Shown here: positions 1 to 8,999 of the stretch, in pieces | Numbering within the stretch: position 1 is the first letter of the stretch | Layout: each line of letters begins with the position of its first letter | Assembly: GCA_020344415.1 (NCBI GenBank) | Contig: CP070825.1 | Location: forward strand, 137,887-178,860 | Direction of reading: 5' to 3' | DNA from: Candidatus Aminicenantota bacterium | GTDB lineage: Bacteria; Acidobacteriota; Aminicenantia; Aminicenantales; Aminicenantaceae | DNA: 40,974 bases | The notes under the pieces: model-generated | Told to the model about the DNA's origin: nothing | Seen by the model: only the letters and a program-made list of their open reading frames with translations | Databases searched by the model: none | Translations under genes and position numbers: made by a program

Positions 1-73
1 AGGATTCGAACCTCCGAAGCGTTTCCGCAGCGGGTTTACAGCCCGCCCCATTTGGCCACTTTGGTACCTGCCC
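1..73 (-). tRNA. tRNA-Tyr (GUA), 3' end cut by window edge
   Basis: On the minus strand the sequence folds as a class II tRNA. The acceptor 5' strand is GGGCAGG, followed by U8-A9 and a D arm with the GUGGCCAAA pattern of bacterial tRNA-Tyr. The anticodon loop CUGUAAA gives anticodon GUA. A long variable arm (UGCGGAAACGCUUC region) and the T arm GGAGG-TTCGAAT-CCT follow. The last two T-stem bases, the acceptor 3' strand and the discriminator lie beyond position 1. It sits downstream of tRNA-Thr(UGU) on the same strand. Confidence 0.93.
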
Positions 74-183
74 GATCTATTGTTCCATTGAGTTATCGTG
101 TTTCTTTTTTCGACACGGCTAGGTTTAGTCCTATCTTAAAAAAATTTAATGCTAACCTATATAACTTAATGTCTCGTTCTAAA

Positions 184-256
184 AGCCAGCGAGAGGATTC
201 GAACCCCCGACCCGCTGATTACAAATCAGCTGCTCTACCAACTGAGCTACGCTGGC
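184..256 (-). tRNA. tRNA-Thr (UGU)
   Basis: On the minus strand this is a complete cloverleaf. The acceptor GCCAGCG pairs with CGCTGGC, and the D arm is GCTCAGTTGGTAGAGC. The anticodon stem GCTGA/TCAGC encloses loop TTTGTAA, giving anticodon UGU, which reads ACA threonine codons. The T arm is GGGGG-TTCGAAT-CCTCT, with one imperfect pair. The discriminator base appears to be U (position 184) and no CCA is encoded. It precedes tRNA-Tyr on the same strand, as in thrU-tyrU-glyT-thrT-tufB clusters. Confidence 0.97.
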
Positions 257-494
257 ATAATATTCCATCTAATCATTCTTTATCAAGTACTTAGGTCTGG
301 GATAAGAAGAATAAGAGAAAGGTCTGTTCTCCAGGAATTTTACTTTCTCTCTTTAATCTGCCTCAACTATTCTATCTTCCAATTCCAAAGAAGATATTAA
401 AAAGTAAAATTCTACCTTAGAAATGCTATATCAATCTGACTCTTTTGTCAAGAGACTATTTCTAAAAGAAATGCTTTGCAATCTTAATCCAAAG
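257..494. other. Intergenic stretch without a recognised gene
   Basis: This AT-rich stretch separates the tRNA pair (minus strand) from the PAS gene (plus strand), so it should hold divergent promoters. A TATTAT on the minus strand touches the mature tRNA-Thr 5' end and is too close to be its -10 box. No convincing tRNA promoter, coding region or repeat was seen. Confidence 0.5.
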
Positions 495-523
495 TTGCTT
501 TTTTTGTTTAATTTAGATAGAAT
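495..523 (+). promoter_or_regulatory. Candidate sigma-70 promoter for the PAS gene
   Basis: TTGCTT (495-500), a 17-bp spacer, and TAGAAT (518-523). The -10 matches the consensus at 5 of 6 positions; the -35 is weak. The predicted start near 530 would give a leader of about 70 nt before the ATG at 600. Confidence 0.4.
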
Positions 524-580
524 ATCGCCGTCAGCATAATAATGAAACCTACTTGGAGATACATATGTATATATTTCATG

Positions 581-597
581 ATCTTCGGGGGGAAGAT
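581..597 (+). promoter_or_regulatory. Hairpin with the ribosome binding site in its loop
   Basis: The 6-bp stem ATCTTC (581-586) / GAAGAT (592-597) encloses a GGGGG loop. The G-rich Shine-Dalgarno sequence, which also includes the GGAAG of the 3' arm, lies in the loop and descending arm. The hairpin ends two bases before the ATG at 600. It may modulate translation of the PAS protein; this is inference from the fold alone. Confidence 0.4.
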
Positions 598-599
598 AA

Positions 600-2228
600 A
601 TGAAACACAAGACTAAAGAAGGACTAATAGAAGAAGTAACAAAATTACGCCAACAAATCGCTAAACTGGAAGAATCTGAGAGCCAGAATAAACAGGCAAT
701 AGAGCAGGTACGAAAAAATGGAAGGCAATTTCGTTCAATATTCAATGCAGCTTTCAATCTAATCATTTTTCTTAACAGCGAAGGGATTATCACCAACTGT
801 AACAAGAGAATAGAAAGTGTCCTTGGCTATGAACAAGAAGAAATAATGGGACAACCTATAGAAAAGCTTATTCATACCTTTTCTCGCGAAGAAGCTCGGC
901 ATTGCTTGGAGGATATTTCAAAAAAAGAACATTCCAGCAAAGAAATCCAGATGATTCGAAAAGATGGACGGCTGGTTGATGTAATCGTTAATTCTTCTAC
1001 TTTAAGGGATGAAGAGGATAACTGTGTTGGAACAATCTGTATCATCGATGATATTACAGATCTGAAGCAGTCGATGGAAGCCTTGCGGGCCTCTAAGGAA
1101 AAGCTGCGGAAACTGTTTGAGTCTTTAACGGATGGAATATTCGTCCTGAACCTGAACGGTGTTTACACAGAAATCAATAAAAGAATGATTGAGATACATG
1201 GATTGAAATCAAGGGATGATATGTTAGGGAAAAACAGCTTCAGTTTTATTGCCAGTAAGGACCTCGATAGAGCAAGAAATAGCATGCAGGAAATTCTAAA
1301 ACAAGGAGTAACCACTTATCGGGAATTCAAGGCCCGTAAGGCTGACGGCACTGAATTCCCCGCCGAAGTAAGTGGAGCAGTAATAAAAAATGTCTCTGGG
1401 AATCCAACGGGCTTTATTGGAATCATAAGGGATATCAGCGATCGAAAACAGGCAGAAGAAAAGATCAGAGCTTCTGAAGAGAAATTCAGGAACATCTTTG
1501 AAAATGTCCATGACGGTATGATATTCCTTGATAACAATGGAACAATTCTCGAAGTGAATAAGAAAGCGATTCATATATATGGCGGATCCAAAAAAGAGGT
1601 TCTTGGAAAACATTTCACGAAGCTCGATGTTTTTTCATTAAAAGACCTCCCCATGCTTATGAGAAAATTTAAAAATGCTTTCTCTGGTGAGATTCCTGCT
1701 ATACATCTTTCCATAAAGAATAAAAGGGGCCAAGAGATTTATTTAGAATGCTCTGCTGCTCCCATAAGGAAAGATGAACAAACTGCAGGGATTATCGTTA
1801 TTGCGCATGACATCACGGAGCGCATAAACACGGAAGAAAAGCTAAAGGAATCTGAAGAAAGGTATAAAAATATAATCGAGCTTGCTCCGGATGCCATATT
1901 AATATTAAATCTAAAAGGGACAATCACATTCTGTAATACAGCTTTTACAAATCTGACGGGTTACTCTCAAAAAGAGACCGTTAATAGACACTTTTCAAGG
2001 CTTCCTGGATTGCCAAAAGAGGATATTTCTAGATACATAAAGATATTCAAACCTCTCTTGAGAGGAAAGATTCCAAAACCTTTTGAATCGGCATGGATTC
2101 ATAAAGATGAGAGTACTCGTTGGGGAGAGACTCGAATCGACCCAATAAAAAAAGGGCGGAAGACAATAGGTTTTCAAATCATAGGAAGGGACATCACAGA
2201 ACGCAAAAAGGCTGAAAAACAGCCATAG
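600..2228 (+). CDS. Multi-PAS sensor protein without an output domain
   Basis: The 542-residue protein begins with a short coiled coil (about residues 5-40) and then carries four PAS/PAC modules, at roughly 45-160, 165-285, 290-410 and 420-540. Each ends in a PAC-type motif (DDITDLK, RDISDRK, HDITERI, RDITERK), joined by short helical linkers of the ASEEKFRNIFE type. Such arrays usually precede a histidine kinase, GGDEF or sigma-54 domain, but here the stop follows directly after the last PAC motif, and the next 200 bases show no continuing frame with an output domain. There is no signal peptide or membrane segment, so it is probably cytoplasmic. The ATG at 600 follows a strong GGGGGG-AAG ribosome site. 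It may dock to a partner kinase or be a truncated kinase. Ligand unknown. Confidence 0.85.
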   Translation: MKHKTKEGLIEEVTKLRQQIAKLEESESQNKQAIEQVRKNGRQFRSIFNAAFNLIIFLNSEGIITNCNKRIESVLGYEQEEIMGQPIEKLIHTFSREEARHCLEDISKKEHSSKEIQMIRKDGRLVDVIVNSSTLRDEEDNCVGTICIIDDITDLKQSMEALRASKEKLRKLFESLTDGIFVLNLNGVYTEINKRMIEIHGLKSRDDMLGKNSFSFIASKDLDRARNSMQEILKQGVTTYREFKARKADGTEFPAEVSGAVIKNVSGNPTGFIGIIRDISDRKQAEEKIRASEEKFRNIFENVHDGMIFLDNNGTILEVNKKAIHIYGGSKKEVLGKHFTKLDVFSLKDLPMLMRKFKNAFSGEIPAIHLSIKNKRGQEIYLECSAAPIRKDEQTAGIIVIAHDITERINTEEKLKESEERYKNIIELAPDAILILNLKGTITFCNTAFTNLTGYSQKETVNRHFSRLPGLPKEDISRYIKIFKPLLRGKIPKPFESAWIHKDESTRWGETRIDPIKKGRKTIGFQIIGRDITERKKAEKQP

Positions 2229-2438
2229 AAACCTCTGGCTATTTTATAAACAAAGATTCACGTTTGGCTTTTTATTCCCATTTTATATCCCCTCACTTTG
2301 GGACAAAGTCTAACATTTATAAGGCTAATAAAACATACTTCTTCTAAACTGAATTAACGCATCTTAAGACAAGCAAAGCAAAATTCCTCAAAAAAGTTAA
2401 AAATTTTGTTAAATCTTACAGAATCCGGTTGCAATCAA

Positions 2439-2467
2439 TTGACAAGATAAAAGGTTACTGATATTCT
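2439..2467 (+). promoter_or_regulatory. Sigma-70 promoter of the purB operon
   Basis: A perfect -35 TTGACA (2439-2444), a 17-bp spacer and TATTCT (2462-2467, 4 of 6). The predicted start near 2474 leaves a 23-nt leader containing AAAGGA before the ATG at 2497. No purine riboswitch fits in so short a leader. Confidence 0.7.
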
Positions 2468-2496
2468 TTTACCTCATTTTTTAAAGGATTCTTCCA

Positions 2497-3798
2497 ATGA
2501 TTGAACGATACACTCTTCCAGCAATGGGCGCCATCTGGACGGAAAGAAATAAATACCGTAAATGGCTTAAAGTAGAGCTGGCGGTCTGTGAGGCCTGGAG
2601 CGAATTGGGAGAAATTCCTCAGAAAGCTCTCCAACAGATCAAAAAAAAAGCTTCTTTCTCCATAAGAAGAATTGAAGAGATTGAAAAAGTCGTAAAACAC
2701 GATGTGATCGCCTTCCTCACTTCTGTAGCTGAAAAAGTTGGAAAAGATGCACGTTACATTCACCTGGGACTGACTTCCTATGATGTTGTTGATACAGCAC
2801 TATCTTTACTCATCAAAGAATCGCTGGAAAAAGTCCAGGAGGACCTCGTCTCTCTCAAAGAGACTCTTAAGGGAGAAGCTATACACCACAAAAAAACAGC
2901 CATGATTGGAAGAACTCATGGAGTCCACGCAGAACCAATCACCTTCGGAATCAAACTCCTTATCTGGTATGAAGAAATCAGGCGTCATCTCCAACGAATC
3001 GCAACTGCTCTTGAGGTTATAAGCTACGGCAGAATCTCAGGCTCAGTAGGCACTTATATGCATCTAGATCCCAGTATTGAGACTTTTGCCCTTGAAAAAT
3101 TGGGCCTTAAACCTGCAAAAGTCTCCAGCCAAATCCTCCAGCGCGACAGGCATGCAGAAGTCCTCTCGGCCTTAGCTTTAATTACTTCCTCCCTGGATAA
3201 GTTTGCAGTCGAAATCCGGCATCTCCAAAAAACCGAGAACCTAGAGCTTGAGGAGCCCTTCACTAAGGGCCAAAAAGGCTCATCCTCAATGCCTCATAAA
3301 AGAAACCCGGTTCGCGCCGAAAGGATTTCAGGCCTTGCTCGCCTTGTTCGGTCGAATCTCATGGTCGCCTTGGAAAACATCCCTCTCTGGCATGAAAGAG
3401 ATATCTCTCACTCATCAGCTGAAAGAGTTATATTCCCTGATTCCTTTATAATCACAGATTTCCTCCTGCATGAAACAACAAATATCATAAAAAACTGGAT
3501 AGTCTATCCGGAGAGGATGAAGGAAAACATAAATGTCACCCGGGGCCTCATTTTTTCACAGAGAGTTCTTCTCGCCCTGACGAAAAAAAATATATCCCGC
3601 GAACAAGCCTATCAACTGGTTCAGAAAAACAGCCTAAAAGCATGGAACGAACAGCTCGATTTCAAAAAGCTCATACAATCCAACAAAGAAATCAGAGAAA
3701 TTTTATCCCTGAAGGAGATACAGGACTGTTTTTCTCTTGAGCCTTACCTGGAAAAGATAGATTATATTTACGAAAAGGTATTATCCGATGAAGATTAG
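2497..3798 (+). CDS. purB: Adenylosuccinate lyase
   Basis: PurB cleaves SAICAR to AICAR and adenylosuccinate to AMP, both releasing fumarate, in purine synthesis in the cytoplasm. The 433-residue product has the usual family length. The fumarase/aspartase-superfamily signature SSSMPHKRNP lies near residues 260-270, with the mobile catalytic-serine loop. TSYDVVDT near residue 92 and GRTHGVHAEP near 138 are the other two conserved active-site regions. The ATG follows AAAGGA and a strong promoter. Its last 11 bases overlap purS, so the pur genes are probably co-transcribed and translationally coupled. Confidence 0.97.
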   Translation: MIERYTLPAMGAIWTERNKYRKWLKVELAVCEAWSELGEIPQKALQQIKKKASFSIRRIEEIEKVVKHDVIAFLTSVAEKVGKDARYIHLGLTSYDVVDTALSLLIKESLEKVQEDLVSLKETLKGEAIHHKKTAMIGRTHGVHAEPITFGIKLLIWYEEIRRHLQRIATALEVISYGRISGSVGTYMHLDPSIETFALEKLGLKPAKVSSQILQRDRHAEVLSALALITSSLDKFAVEIRHLQKTENLELEEPFTKGQKGSSSMPHKRNPVRAERISGLARLVRSNLMVALENIPLWHERDISHSSAERVIFPDSFIITDFLLHETTNIIKNWIVYPERMKENINVTRGLIFSQRVLLALTKKNISREQAYQLVQKNSLKAWNEQLDFKKLIQSNKEIREILSLKEIQDCFSLEPYLEKIDYIYEKVLSDED

Positions 3799-4036
3799 AA
3801 TTCTTGTTTCTTATAAGGACGGTGTTCTGGACCCTCAGGGTCAGACCGTTAAACACGCCCTCCATACTCTTGGCTATGACTTCATTAAAGATGTTAGGCA
3901 GGGCAAAGTATTCGAAATTGCACTGGAGGGCATTTCCCAGGAAGAGGCTGAAAAGGTCGTTCCTGAAATTTCAGACAAGGTTTTGGCTAACCCAATAATT
4001 GAAAAGTTTTCATGGCAAATCTTGCAAAAAGAGTGA
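3788..4036 (+). CDS. purS: Phosphoribosylformylglycinamidine synthase subunit PurS
   Basis: This 82-residue protein is the small third subunit of the FGAM synthase complex (PurS-PurQ-PurL). It joins glutaminase PurQ to synthetase PurL so that ammonia can be channelled. The sequence shows the PurS pattern: an N-terminal strand KIRILVSYKDGVLDPQG, then VKHALHTLGYD, a helix and a C-terminal EEAEKVVPEI segment. It starts inside the 3' end of purB and is followed 14 bases later by purQ. A separate purS agrees with the short, Bacillus-type purL downstream. Confidence 0.95.
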   Translation: MKIRILVSYKDGVLDPQGQTVKHALHTLGYDFIKDVRQGKVFEIALEGISQEEAEKVVPEISDKVLANPIIEKFSWQILQKE

Positions 4037-4050
4037 AGTGTTAAAATAAA

Positions 4051-4740
4051 TTGAAATTCGGAGTCGTAATCTTTCCCGGTTCTAATTGTGACTATGACAC
4101 ATTTTATGTCTTAAAATCCATACTGGGCCAAGATACGACCTTTCTCTGGCATAAAGAACATGATCTGAAAAACGTAGACTGTGTTATTCTACCCGGAGGA
4201 TTCTCTTATGGAGACTACCTGAGGTCAGGGGCCATCGCCAAATTTTCACCTTTTATGCAGGAAGTCAAAGAGTTTGCCATCAATGGGGGAATTGTACTTG
4301 GAATCTGCAATGGATTCCAGGTTCTTATGGAATTGGGACTTCTCCCAGGAGCTATGCTCAGAAATAAAAACCTCAAGTTTCTCTGTCAGTTCGTTCACAT
4401 TCGATTAGAAAACGATCAGACCATATTTACGAACGCCGGGAGGAAGGGGCAAGTTTTAAAAATACCTATCGCTCATTTTGACGGTAACTACTATGCTCCT
4501 CCGGAAACGATTCAAAAGTTAGAGAAGAACAACCAGATAATATTTCGCTATTCGGATGCAGAAGGTCGATACAATGAAGAAGCAACTGTTAACGGCTCCA
4601 TGGAAAGTATCGCAGGTATCTCCAACGAGACTGGCAATGTTATGGGAATGATGCCCCATCCAGAAAGAGCCTCCGAGGCCCTTCTTGGGAGCGAAGATGG
4701 GAAGATCATTTTTCAATCGATTATTAATAGATTAGGGTAA
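4051..4740 (+). CDS. purQ: FGAM synthase glutaminase subunit PurQ
   Basis: PurQ is the class I glutamine amidotransferase subunit that releases ammonia from glutamine for PurL. The 229-residue protein starts [12 protein letters not shown], carries the nucleophile in GICNGFQ (Cys86), and has the His-Glu pair in MPHPERAS (His203, Glu205). The start is a TTG codon at 4051: it is the only start that gives the conserved [10 protein letters not shown]-terminus, and no ATG is available there. The gene lies 14 bases after purS and 60 bases before purL. Confidence 0.96.
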   Translation: MKFGVVIFPGSNCDYDTFYVLKSILGQDTTFLWHKEHDLKNVDCVILPGGFSYGDYLRSGAIAKFSPFMQEVKEFAINGGIVLGICNGFQVLMELGLLPGAMLRNKNLKFLCQFVHIRLENDQTIFTNAGRKGQVLKIPIAHFDGNYYAPPETIQKLEKNNQIIFRYSDAEGRYNEEATVNGSMESIAGISNETGNVMGMMPHPERASEALLGSEDGKIIFQSIINRLG

Positions 4741-4800
4741 TTTAATTTTGAGCTGGCATAATAAATTAATCAACTTGAATTATTCACGATTCATACAAAA

Positions 4801-7008
4801 ATGATTGATAAAAAGCTTCTCGATGAACACAACCTCACAATGGAAGAGTACGAAAAGATAGTCGAACTTACCGGTAAAGAGCCCAACATCACTGAACTCG
4901 GAATCTTTTCCCTTATGTGGTCTGAACACTGCAGCTACAAAAGTTCAAAGGTTCATCTCAAAAAATTGCCCACATCTGGAAATAACGTCATCCAGGGTCC
5001 TGGCGAGAATGCTGGAATCATTGACATAGGAGACGGTCTTGCAGTGGTTTTTAAGATCGAATCTCACAATCACCCCTCTTTTATCGAACCTTATCAAGGA
5101 GCTGCGACTGGAATCGGTGGTATTCTAAGAGACATTTTTACTATGGGAGCAAGGCCTATTGCACTCCTCGACACCCTTCGTTTCGGACCTCTATCCAAGC
5201 CCAAAAACAAGGCTATCATGGATGGAGTGGTATCAGGAATCTCCGGATATGGAAATTCTATGGGTGTCCCGACTGTTGGCGGGGATATCTATTTCAATGA
5301 CTGCTACTCTCTCAATCCTTTGGTCAATGTCTTCTGCCTGGGAATCGCAGAAAAAGAAAAGATCTTCTATGCAAGAGCCGAAGGCGTAGGAAATCCAGTG
5401 CTTTATGTTGGCTCGAAAACAGGAAGAGACGGAATCCATGGGGCTACCATGGCTTCGGCTGAATTCGACCAGGACCTCGAGCAGAAAAGACCAAATGTTC
5501 AAGTTGGTGACCCATTCAAAGAAAAATTATTATTGGAAGCTTGTTTAGAAGTCATGGAAAAAGACCTCATAGTCGGAATTCAGGACATGGGGGCAGCTGG
5601 CCTGACTTGCTCTACATCAGAGATGGCTGCTAACTCAGGAACAGGTATTGGAATCGACCTTGACCTTGTCCCCCAACGAGAAGAAGGCATGACTCCTTAT
5701 GAGATCATGCTCTCCGAGTCCCAAGAGAGGATGCTCATCGTTTCCAAGAAAGAAAGAGTAAAAGAAGTCCAGGAAATCTTCGCAAAATGGGATTTGGATG
5801 CCATAATTATCGGCCACGTCGATAAAGGAGGAAGGCTAAAGGCAAAAGCTGGGGGGAAAACTGTTGTAGACCTTCCAGTTGATGCAATAATAAACCTCTG
5901 TCCGGTTTACGAAAGAGAGATCAAAGAGCCAGTCTACCTGGAGCAAGAAGCTCTATTGGACTCTATCCCCCTGCCTGAAAATTTCAATCAAACTCTTCTC
6001 AAGCTTCTATCTTCTCCCACCGTTGCCAATAAGGAATGGGTCTACCGTCAATATGACCATATGGTCCAGATCAACACTGCTTTTCTTCCAGGAGCTGATA
6101 CGTCTCTCCTGAAGATCAAAGACACGAAAAAAGCCTTGGCTCTAACCCTTGACGGCAACTCTCTCTATTCCTACCTAAATCCAAGAATTGGAGGCAAGAT
6201 AGCCGTATCAGAAGCCTGCCGCAATTTGGCCTGCGTAGGAGCACGGCCCATTGGAGTTACCAATTGTCTAAATTTTGGCAATCCAGAAAAGCCGGAAATC
6301 ATGTGGCAATTTGCAGAAACCGTCGAAGGAATCGCTCAGGCCTGCAGAATATTCGAGATTCCCGTTACTGGAGGCAATGTAAGTTTCTATAACGACACAG
6401 AAGCTGTTTCCATCTTTCCAACTCCTGTACTCGGAGTTGTAGGCTTGCTGGATGATATAACCAATGCCGTCTCTCCTGGATTCAAAGAGGATGAAGACGC
6501 TGTGGTCCTCCTGGGAGAAAATAGAGAAGAGCTGGGGGCTTCTGAATATCTCAAATGTCTGTTTGACCTAGAAAAAGGTATTCCTCCACAGATCGATCTG
6601 GAAGCAGAAAAACGAGTTCACGAAGTCTGTATTGCAGCTGCATCTCAAGGAATTCTCCATTCCGCCCACGACATCTCTGAGGGGGGCCTAGCTGTATGTC
6701 TTGCGGAGAGCTCTTTCTTGAGCGAAGAAAAAATTGGCTTTAACGTCGATCTTCAAGATAAAATGCGCACGGATGTGCTCCTCTTTGGTGAAACTCAATC
6801 AAGAATAGTTGTCACAGTCAAGAGCCCTGATCTTCATAAACTCCTCGAGCTTGCTCGAAAGAAAAAAATCAAAGCAACTCAAATCGGGAAGACGGGTGGA
6901 AAAAGGATAGTTATCAGCCATAATAATCAAGAGATTATCGACCTCCCTGTGGAGGAGGCTCATCGAGTTTGGAAAGACACTATTCCTGAAATCTTTAAGA
7001 TTAAATGA
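4801..7008 (+). CDS. purL: FGAM synthase large subunit PurL
   Basis: PurL converts FGAR, ATP and ammonia to FGAM. At 735 residues it is the short form that needs separate PurS and PurQ, both encoded just upstream. Visible family motifs are [14 protein letters not shown] near residue 40, [13 protein letters not shown] near 67 and [10 protein letters not shown] near 85. The duplicated AIRS-like halves contain GGDIYFND near 160 and GGNVSFYND near 525, and [13 protein letters not shown] and [13 protein letters not shown] provide the paired glycine-rich nucleotide loops. The ATG at 4801 lacks a clear Shine-Dalgarno sequence, so translation may depend on coupling to purQ. Confidence 0.97.
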   Translation: MIDKKLLDEHNLTMEEYEKIVELTGKEPNITELGIFSLMWSEHCSYKSSKVHLKKLPTSGNNVIQGPGENAGIIDIGDGLAVVFKIESHNHPSFIEPYQGAATGIGGILRDIFTMGARPIALLDTLRFGPLSKPKNKAIMDGVVSGISGYGNSMGVPTVGGDIYFNDCYSLNPLVNVFCLGIAEKEKIFYARAEGVGNPVLYVGSKTGRDGIHGATMASAEFDQDLEQKRPNVQVGDPFKEKLLLEACLEVMEKDLIVGIQDMGAAGLTCSTSEMAANSGTGIGIDLDLVPQREEGMTPYEIMLSESQERMLIVSKKERVKEVQEIFAKWDLDAIIIGHVDKGGRLKAKAGGKTVVDLPVDAIINLCPVYEREIKEPVYLEQEALLDSIPLPENFNQTLLKLLSSPTVANKEWVYRQYDHMVQINTAFLPGADTSLLKIKDTKKALALTLDGNSLYSYLNPRIGGKIAVSEACRNLACVGARPIGVTNCLNFGNPEKPEIMWQFAETVEGIAQACRIFEIPVTGGNVSFYNDTEAVSIFPTPVLGVVGLLDDITNAVSPGFKEDEDAVVLLGENREELGASEYLKCLFDLEKGIPPQIDLEAEKRVHEVCIAAASQGILHSAHDISEGGLAVCLAESSFLSEEKIGFNVDLQDKMRTDVLLFGETQSRIVVTVKSPDLHKLLELARKKKIKATQIGKTGGKRIVISHNNQEIIDLPVEEAHRVWKDTIPEIFKIK

Positions 7009-7011
7009 ACC

Positions 7012-7040
7012 TTGAAACTCATTGATAAGATAATTATTAT
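7012..7040 (+). promoter_or_regulatory. Sigma-70 promoter of the outer-membrane protein gene
   Basis: TTGAAA (7012-7017), a 17-bp spacer and TATTAT (7035-7040), each 5 of 6 against consensus. The predicted start is near 7047. The leader contains a small fold pairing CTGGA (around 7058) with TCCAG (around 7076), which may cover the purine-rich GGAGGA segment. Confidence 0.55.
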
Positions 7041-7092
7041 TTAAAGCAATCACAGAGCTGGAGGACCATAAGGTTTCCAGAATTAGAAACTA

Positions 7093-7962
7093 ATGGAAAT
7101 TATAAAGAAAGCTGCATTAATTCTTTTTTTATTGTTTTCCTCTTTTTCTTTATCTTCTGGCATAGACATTAGCCTGAGATTATCTGGAGGTCTCTGCTAC
7201 CTGAAACTGAATGATATAAATCGCGCTATAAAAGGTTGGGAAGAATCATGGAAGAAAACAACGATATCTAGAGAAGGGTGGGAATTCGCAGGAGGAGAAG
7301 CCGCAAAATTCAACATTGGATATGATTTCGATGGAGAAATCATGGTCTCCATTTCTCCTCATCTTGCAGCAAGTTTCGGTGTAGGGTTAATTTACGGAGA
7401 GCTTATAGATAAAAAAACCGAGCTTTTTGTGAATGTAGACTCCAGGCATTATGCCTTTGCTCGACCTGCGAAAGTAACGGCCCTCCCTTTAATTTTCTCT
7501 GGCTATTTTTTCTTTCCCCTCAGTAAAAAGCTTGATATCTTTATAAAAGGAGGACTAGGGCTTATCTGGGCAAAATATGTAGTAAGAGAAGGCTATCTTC
7601 AATTCTCAGAATATAACCCTGAAGACGAGTTCGATTATTACTGGCACCAAAGCGCATCAGCTCAAGGATCAGCTTTTGTCGGAAGCTTAGGTATTAATTA
7701 TAGTATCAATCCTGGCTTGGGCTTTTTTATAGAAGGTGGAGCAAGATGGGCCAAAATAAGCGGATTCCGGGGTGAGGCGCCCGAAGGAGGAGAGGGAGAT
7801 CTTTACTCCTTTGAAGAGTACGATCCCGATATAGATTTTTGGCGAAAAAACATTGTGATTTTTACTGAGAAACCAACAGGGGATAATTTCCGGTCAGTCC
7901 AGAAAGCCGTAGTTGATTTCACTGGTTTTTCAGCTAAAATAGGACTGTTGATTAAGTTTTAG
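7093..7962 (+). CDS. Predicted outer-membrane beta-barrel protein
   Basis: The 289-residue protein begins with a signal peptide (residues 1-23, Lys-Lys then a Leu/Phe-rich core ending SSG). The rest alternates short amphipathic strands rich in glycine and aromatic residues, for example ISLRLSGGLCYLKL and GLGFFIEGGARW, and it ends in IGLLIKF with the C-terminal Phe typical of barrels recognised by BamA. The layout resembles small OmpA/OmpW-type barrels, but I cannot assign a ligand. It has its own promoter and sits between purL and purN without an evident functional link to purine synthesis. Barrel topology is inferred from pattern only. Confidence 0.75.
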   Translation: MEIIKKAALILFLLFSSFSLSSGIDISLRLSGGLCYLKLNDINRAIKGWEESWKKTTISREGWEFAGGEAAKFNIGYDFDGEIMVSISPHLAASFGVGLIYGELIDKKTELFVNVDSRHYAFARPAKVTALPLIFSGYFFFPLSKKLDIFIKGGLGLIWAKYVVREGYLQFSEYNPEDEFDYYWHQSASAQGSAFVGSLGINYSINPGLGFFIEGGARWAKISGFRGEAPEGGEGDLYSFEEYDPDIDFWRKNIVIFTEKPTGDNFRSVQKAVVDFTGFSAKIGLLIKF

Positions 7963-7987
7963 GCCCTGACCCAAAATGACGGGACAT

Positions 7988-8163
7988 CTTATAATTAAGG
8001 GGACACAATCTTAATTACTTGTTACTAGCGCTAGACATCGACCTCGTTAGATAATATTATGACAACAATCAAATATGACAGAAGGATTATTCAAACAATA
8101 TTTAAACCTTCACATATAAAACAAATGAACTCCACGATTAAGTATTGTGTCCCCATAATTAAG
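7988..8163. repeat. Inverted-repeat element with GGGGACACAAT ends
   Basis: The left end (about 7990-8016) reads AATTAAGGGGACACAATC. The right end (8138-8163) carries the reverse complement of AATTATGGGGACACAATA. The roughly 26-bp ends are near-identical inverted repeats around about 120 bp of AT-rich sequence with no coding frame. It resembles non-autonomous miniature elements, or REP-like sequences mobilised by RAYT/IS200-type transposases; that link is inference. It ends just before the ribosome site of purN. Confidence 0.65.
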
Positions 8164-8179
8164 AAAAAAGGAAAATAAA

Positions 8180-8818
8180 ATGACAGAGGAAGTTTTTGTG
8201 AGCCCGAGGAAAAAAGGGAAGATCGCAGTCCTCATCTCGGGTCGAGGCTCTAATTATATGGCCATTCATGACGCAATCCTCGCTGGAAAGATAAACGCAG
8301 AGATAGCTCTTGTCTTCAGCAACAAAGAGGACGCACCGGGTCTCAAGATCGCTCAGGAACGGAATCTTGAAACCCTCTTTCTCGATCCAAAGGCCTACTC
8401 CAGCAGGGAAGAACATGAGGCAGAGATCATTAAAGAAATCAGGAACAGGGACGTAGATTTGGTATGTTTGGCAGGCTACATGAGAATTTTAAGCCCTTCC
8501 TTTTGTGATGAATTTAAGAACTGTTTGATGAACATTCACCCTGCCCTGCTTCCTTCTTTTCCTGGCCTCCATGTTCAAAAGAAGGCAATCGACTGGGGAG
8601 TCAAGTATTCTGGAGCCACGGTCCACTTTGTTACAGCAGACGTGGATATGGGTCCTATCGTTATCCAGGCAGTCGTCCCTATCCTTCAAGATGATACAGA
8701 GGACACCCTGAGCGAGAGAATCTTAAAGGAGGAACATAAAATCTATCCTGAAGCAGTAAGGCTTTTCTTCGAAGGCAAGCTGGAGGTGAGAGGGAGGAGA
8801 GTTTATATAAATAGATAG
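8180..8818 (+). CDS. purN: Phosphoribosylglycinamide formyltransferase PurN
   Basis: PurN transfers a formyl group from 10-formyl-THF to GAR, the third step of purine synthesis. The 212-residue protein shows the phosphate loop SGRGSN (residues 20-25) and the catalytic region MNIHPALLPSFPG with Asn118 and His120. The catalytic aspartate lies in ADVDMGPIV (Asp156). The N-terminus is about 13 residues longer than usual (MTEEVFVSPRKKG), but the ATG at 8180 follows a good AAAAGGAAAA ribosome site. An inverted-repeat element lies immediately upstream, so transcription must come through or from that element. Confidence 0.96.
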   Translation: MTEEVFVSPRKKGKIAVLISGRGSNYMAIHDAILAGKINAEIALVFSNKEDAPGLKIAQERNLETLFLDPKAYSSREEHEAEIIKEIRNRDVDLVCLAGYMRILSPSFCDEFKNCLMNIHPALLPSFPGLHVQKKAIDWGVKYSGATVHFVTADVDMGPIVIQAVVPILQDDTEDTLSERILKEEHKIYPEAVRLFFEGKLEVRGRRVYINR

Positions 8819-8999
8819 CTAGATGAGAAGGGCCCTAAGGCAAAAAAAAATAAGAATTCTCAAAACTTGATTCCTGCAACAGTTGTTAATATTATTGAAC
8901 TAGTTTCAAGACCTGAGAGAACACGCAAGTGAATGCCAGCAAAACACTTGGATAAAGGCACGAAAAAAGCATGAACAAATATCGACGAGGATAAAGACG

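Noticed and set aside
244..262. TATTAT on the minus strand next to tRNA-Thr as a -10 box
   Set aside because: It touches the mature tRNA 5' end, so transcription would begin inside the tRNA.
2229..2496. Purine riboswitch ahead of purB
   Set aside because: The promoter at 2439-2467 leaves only about 23 nt of leader, and no riboswitch core is seen upstream.
4013..4027. TGGCA...TTGC as a sigma-54 promoter before purQ
   Set aside because: The GG-to-GC spacing is two bases too short and it lies inside purS.
8925..8942. TGGCATTCACTTGC on the minus strand as a sigma-54 promoter
   Set aside because: Spacing is one base short and no minus-strand gene follows.
8819..8999. T-box leader for tyrS
   Set aside because: No TGGNACCGCG core and no terminator/antiterminator fold could be found.
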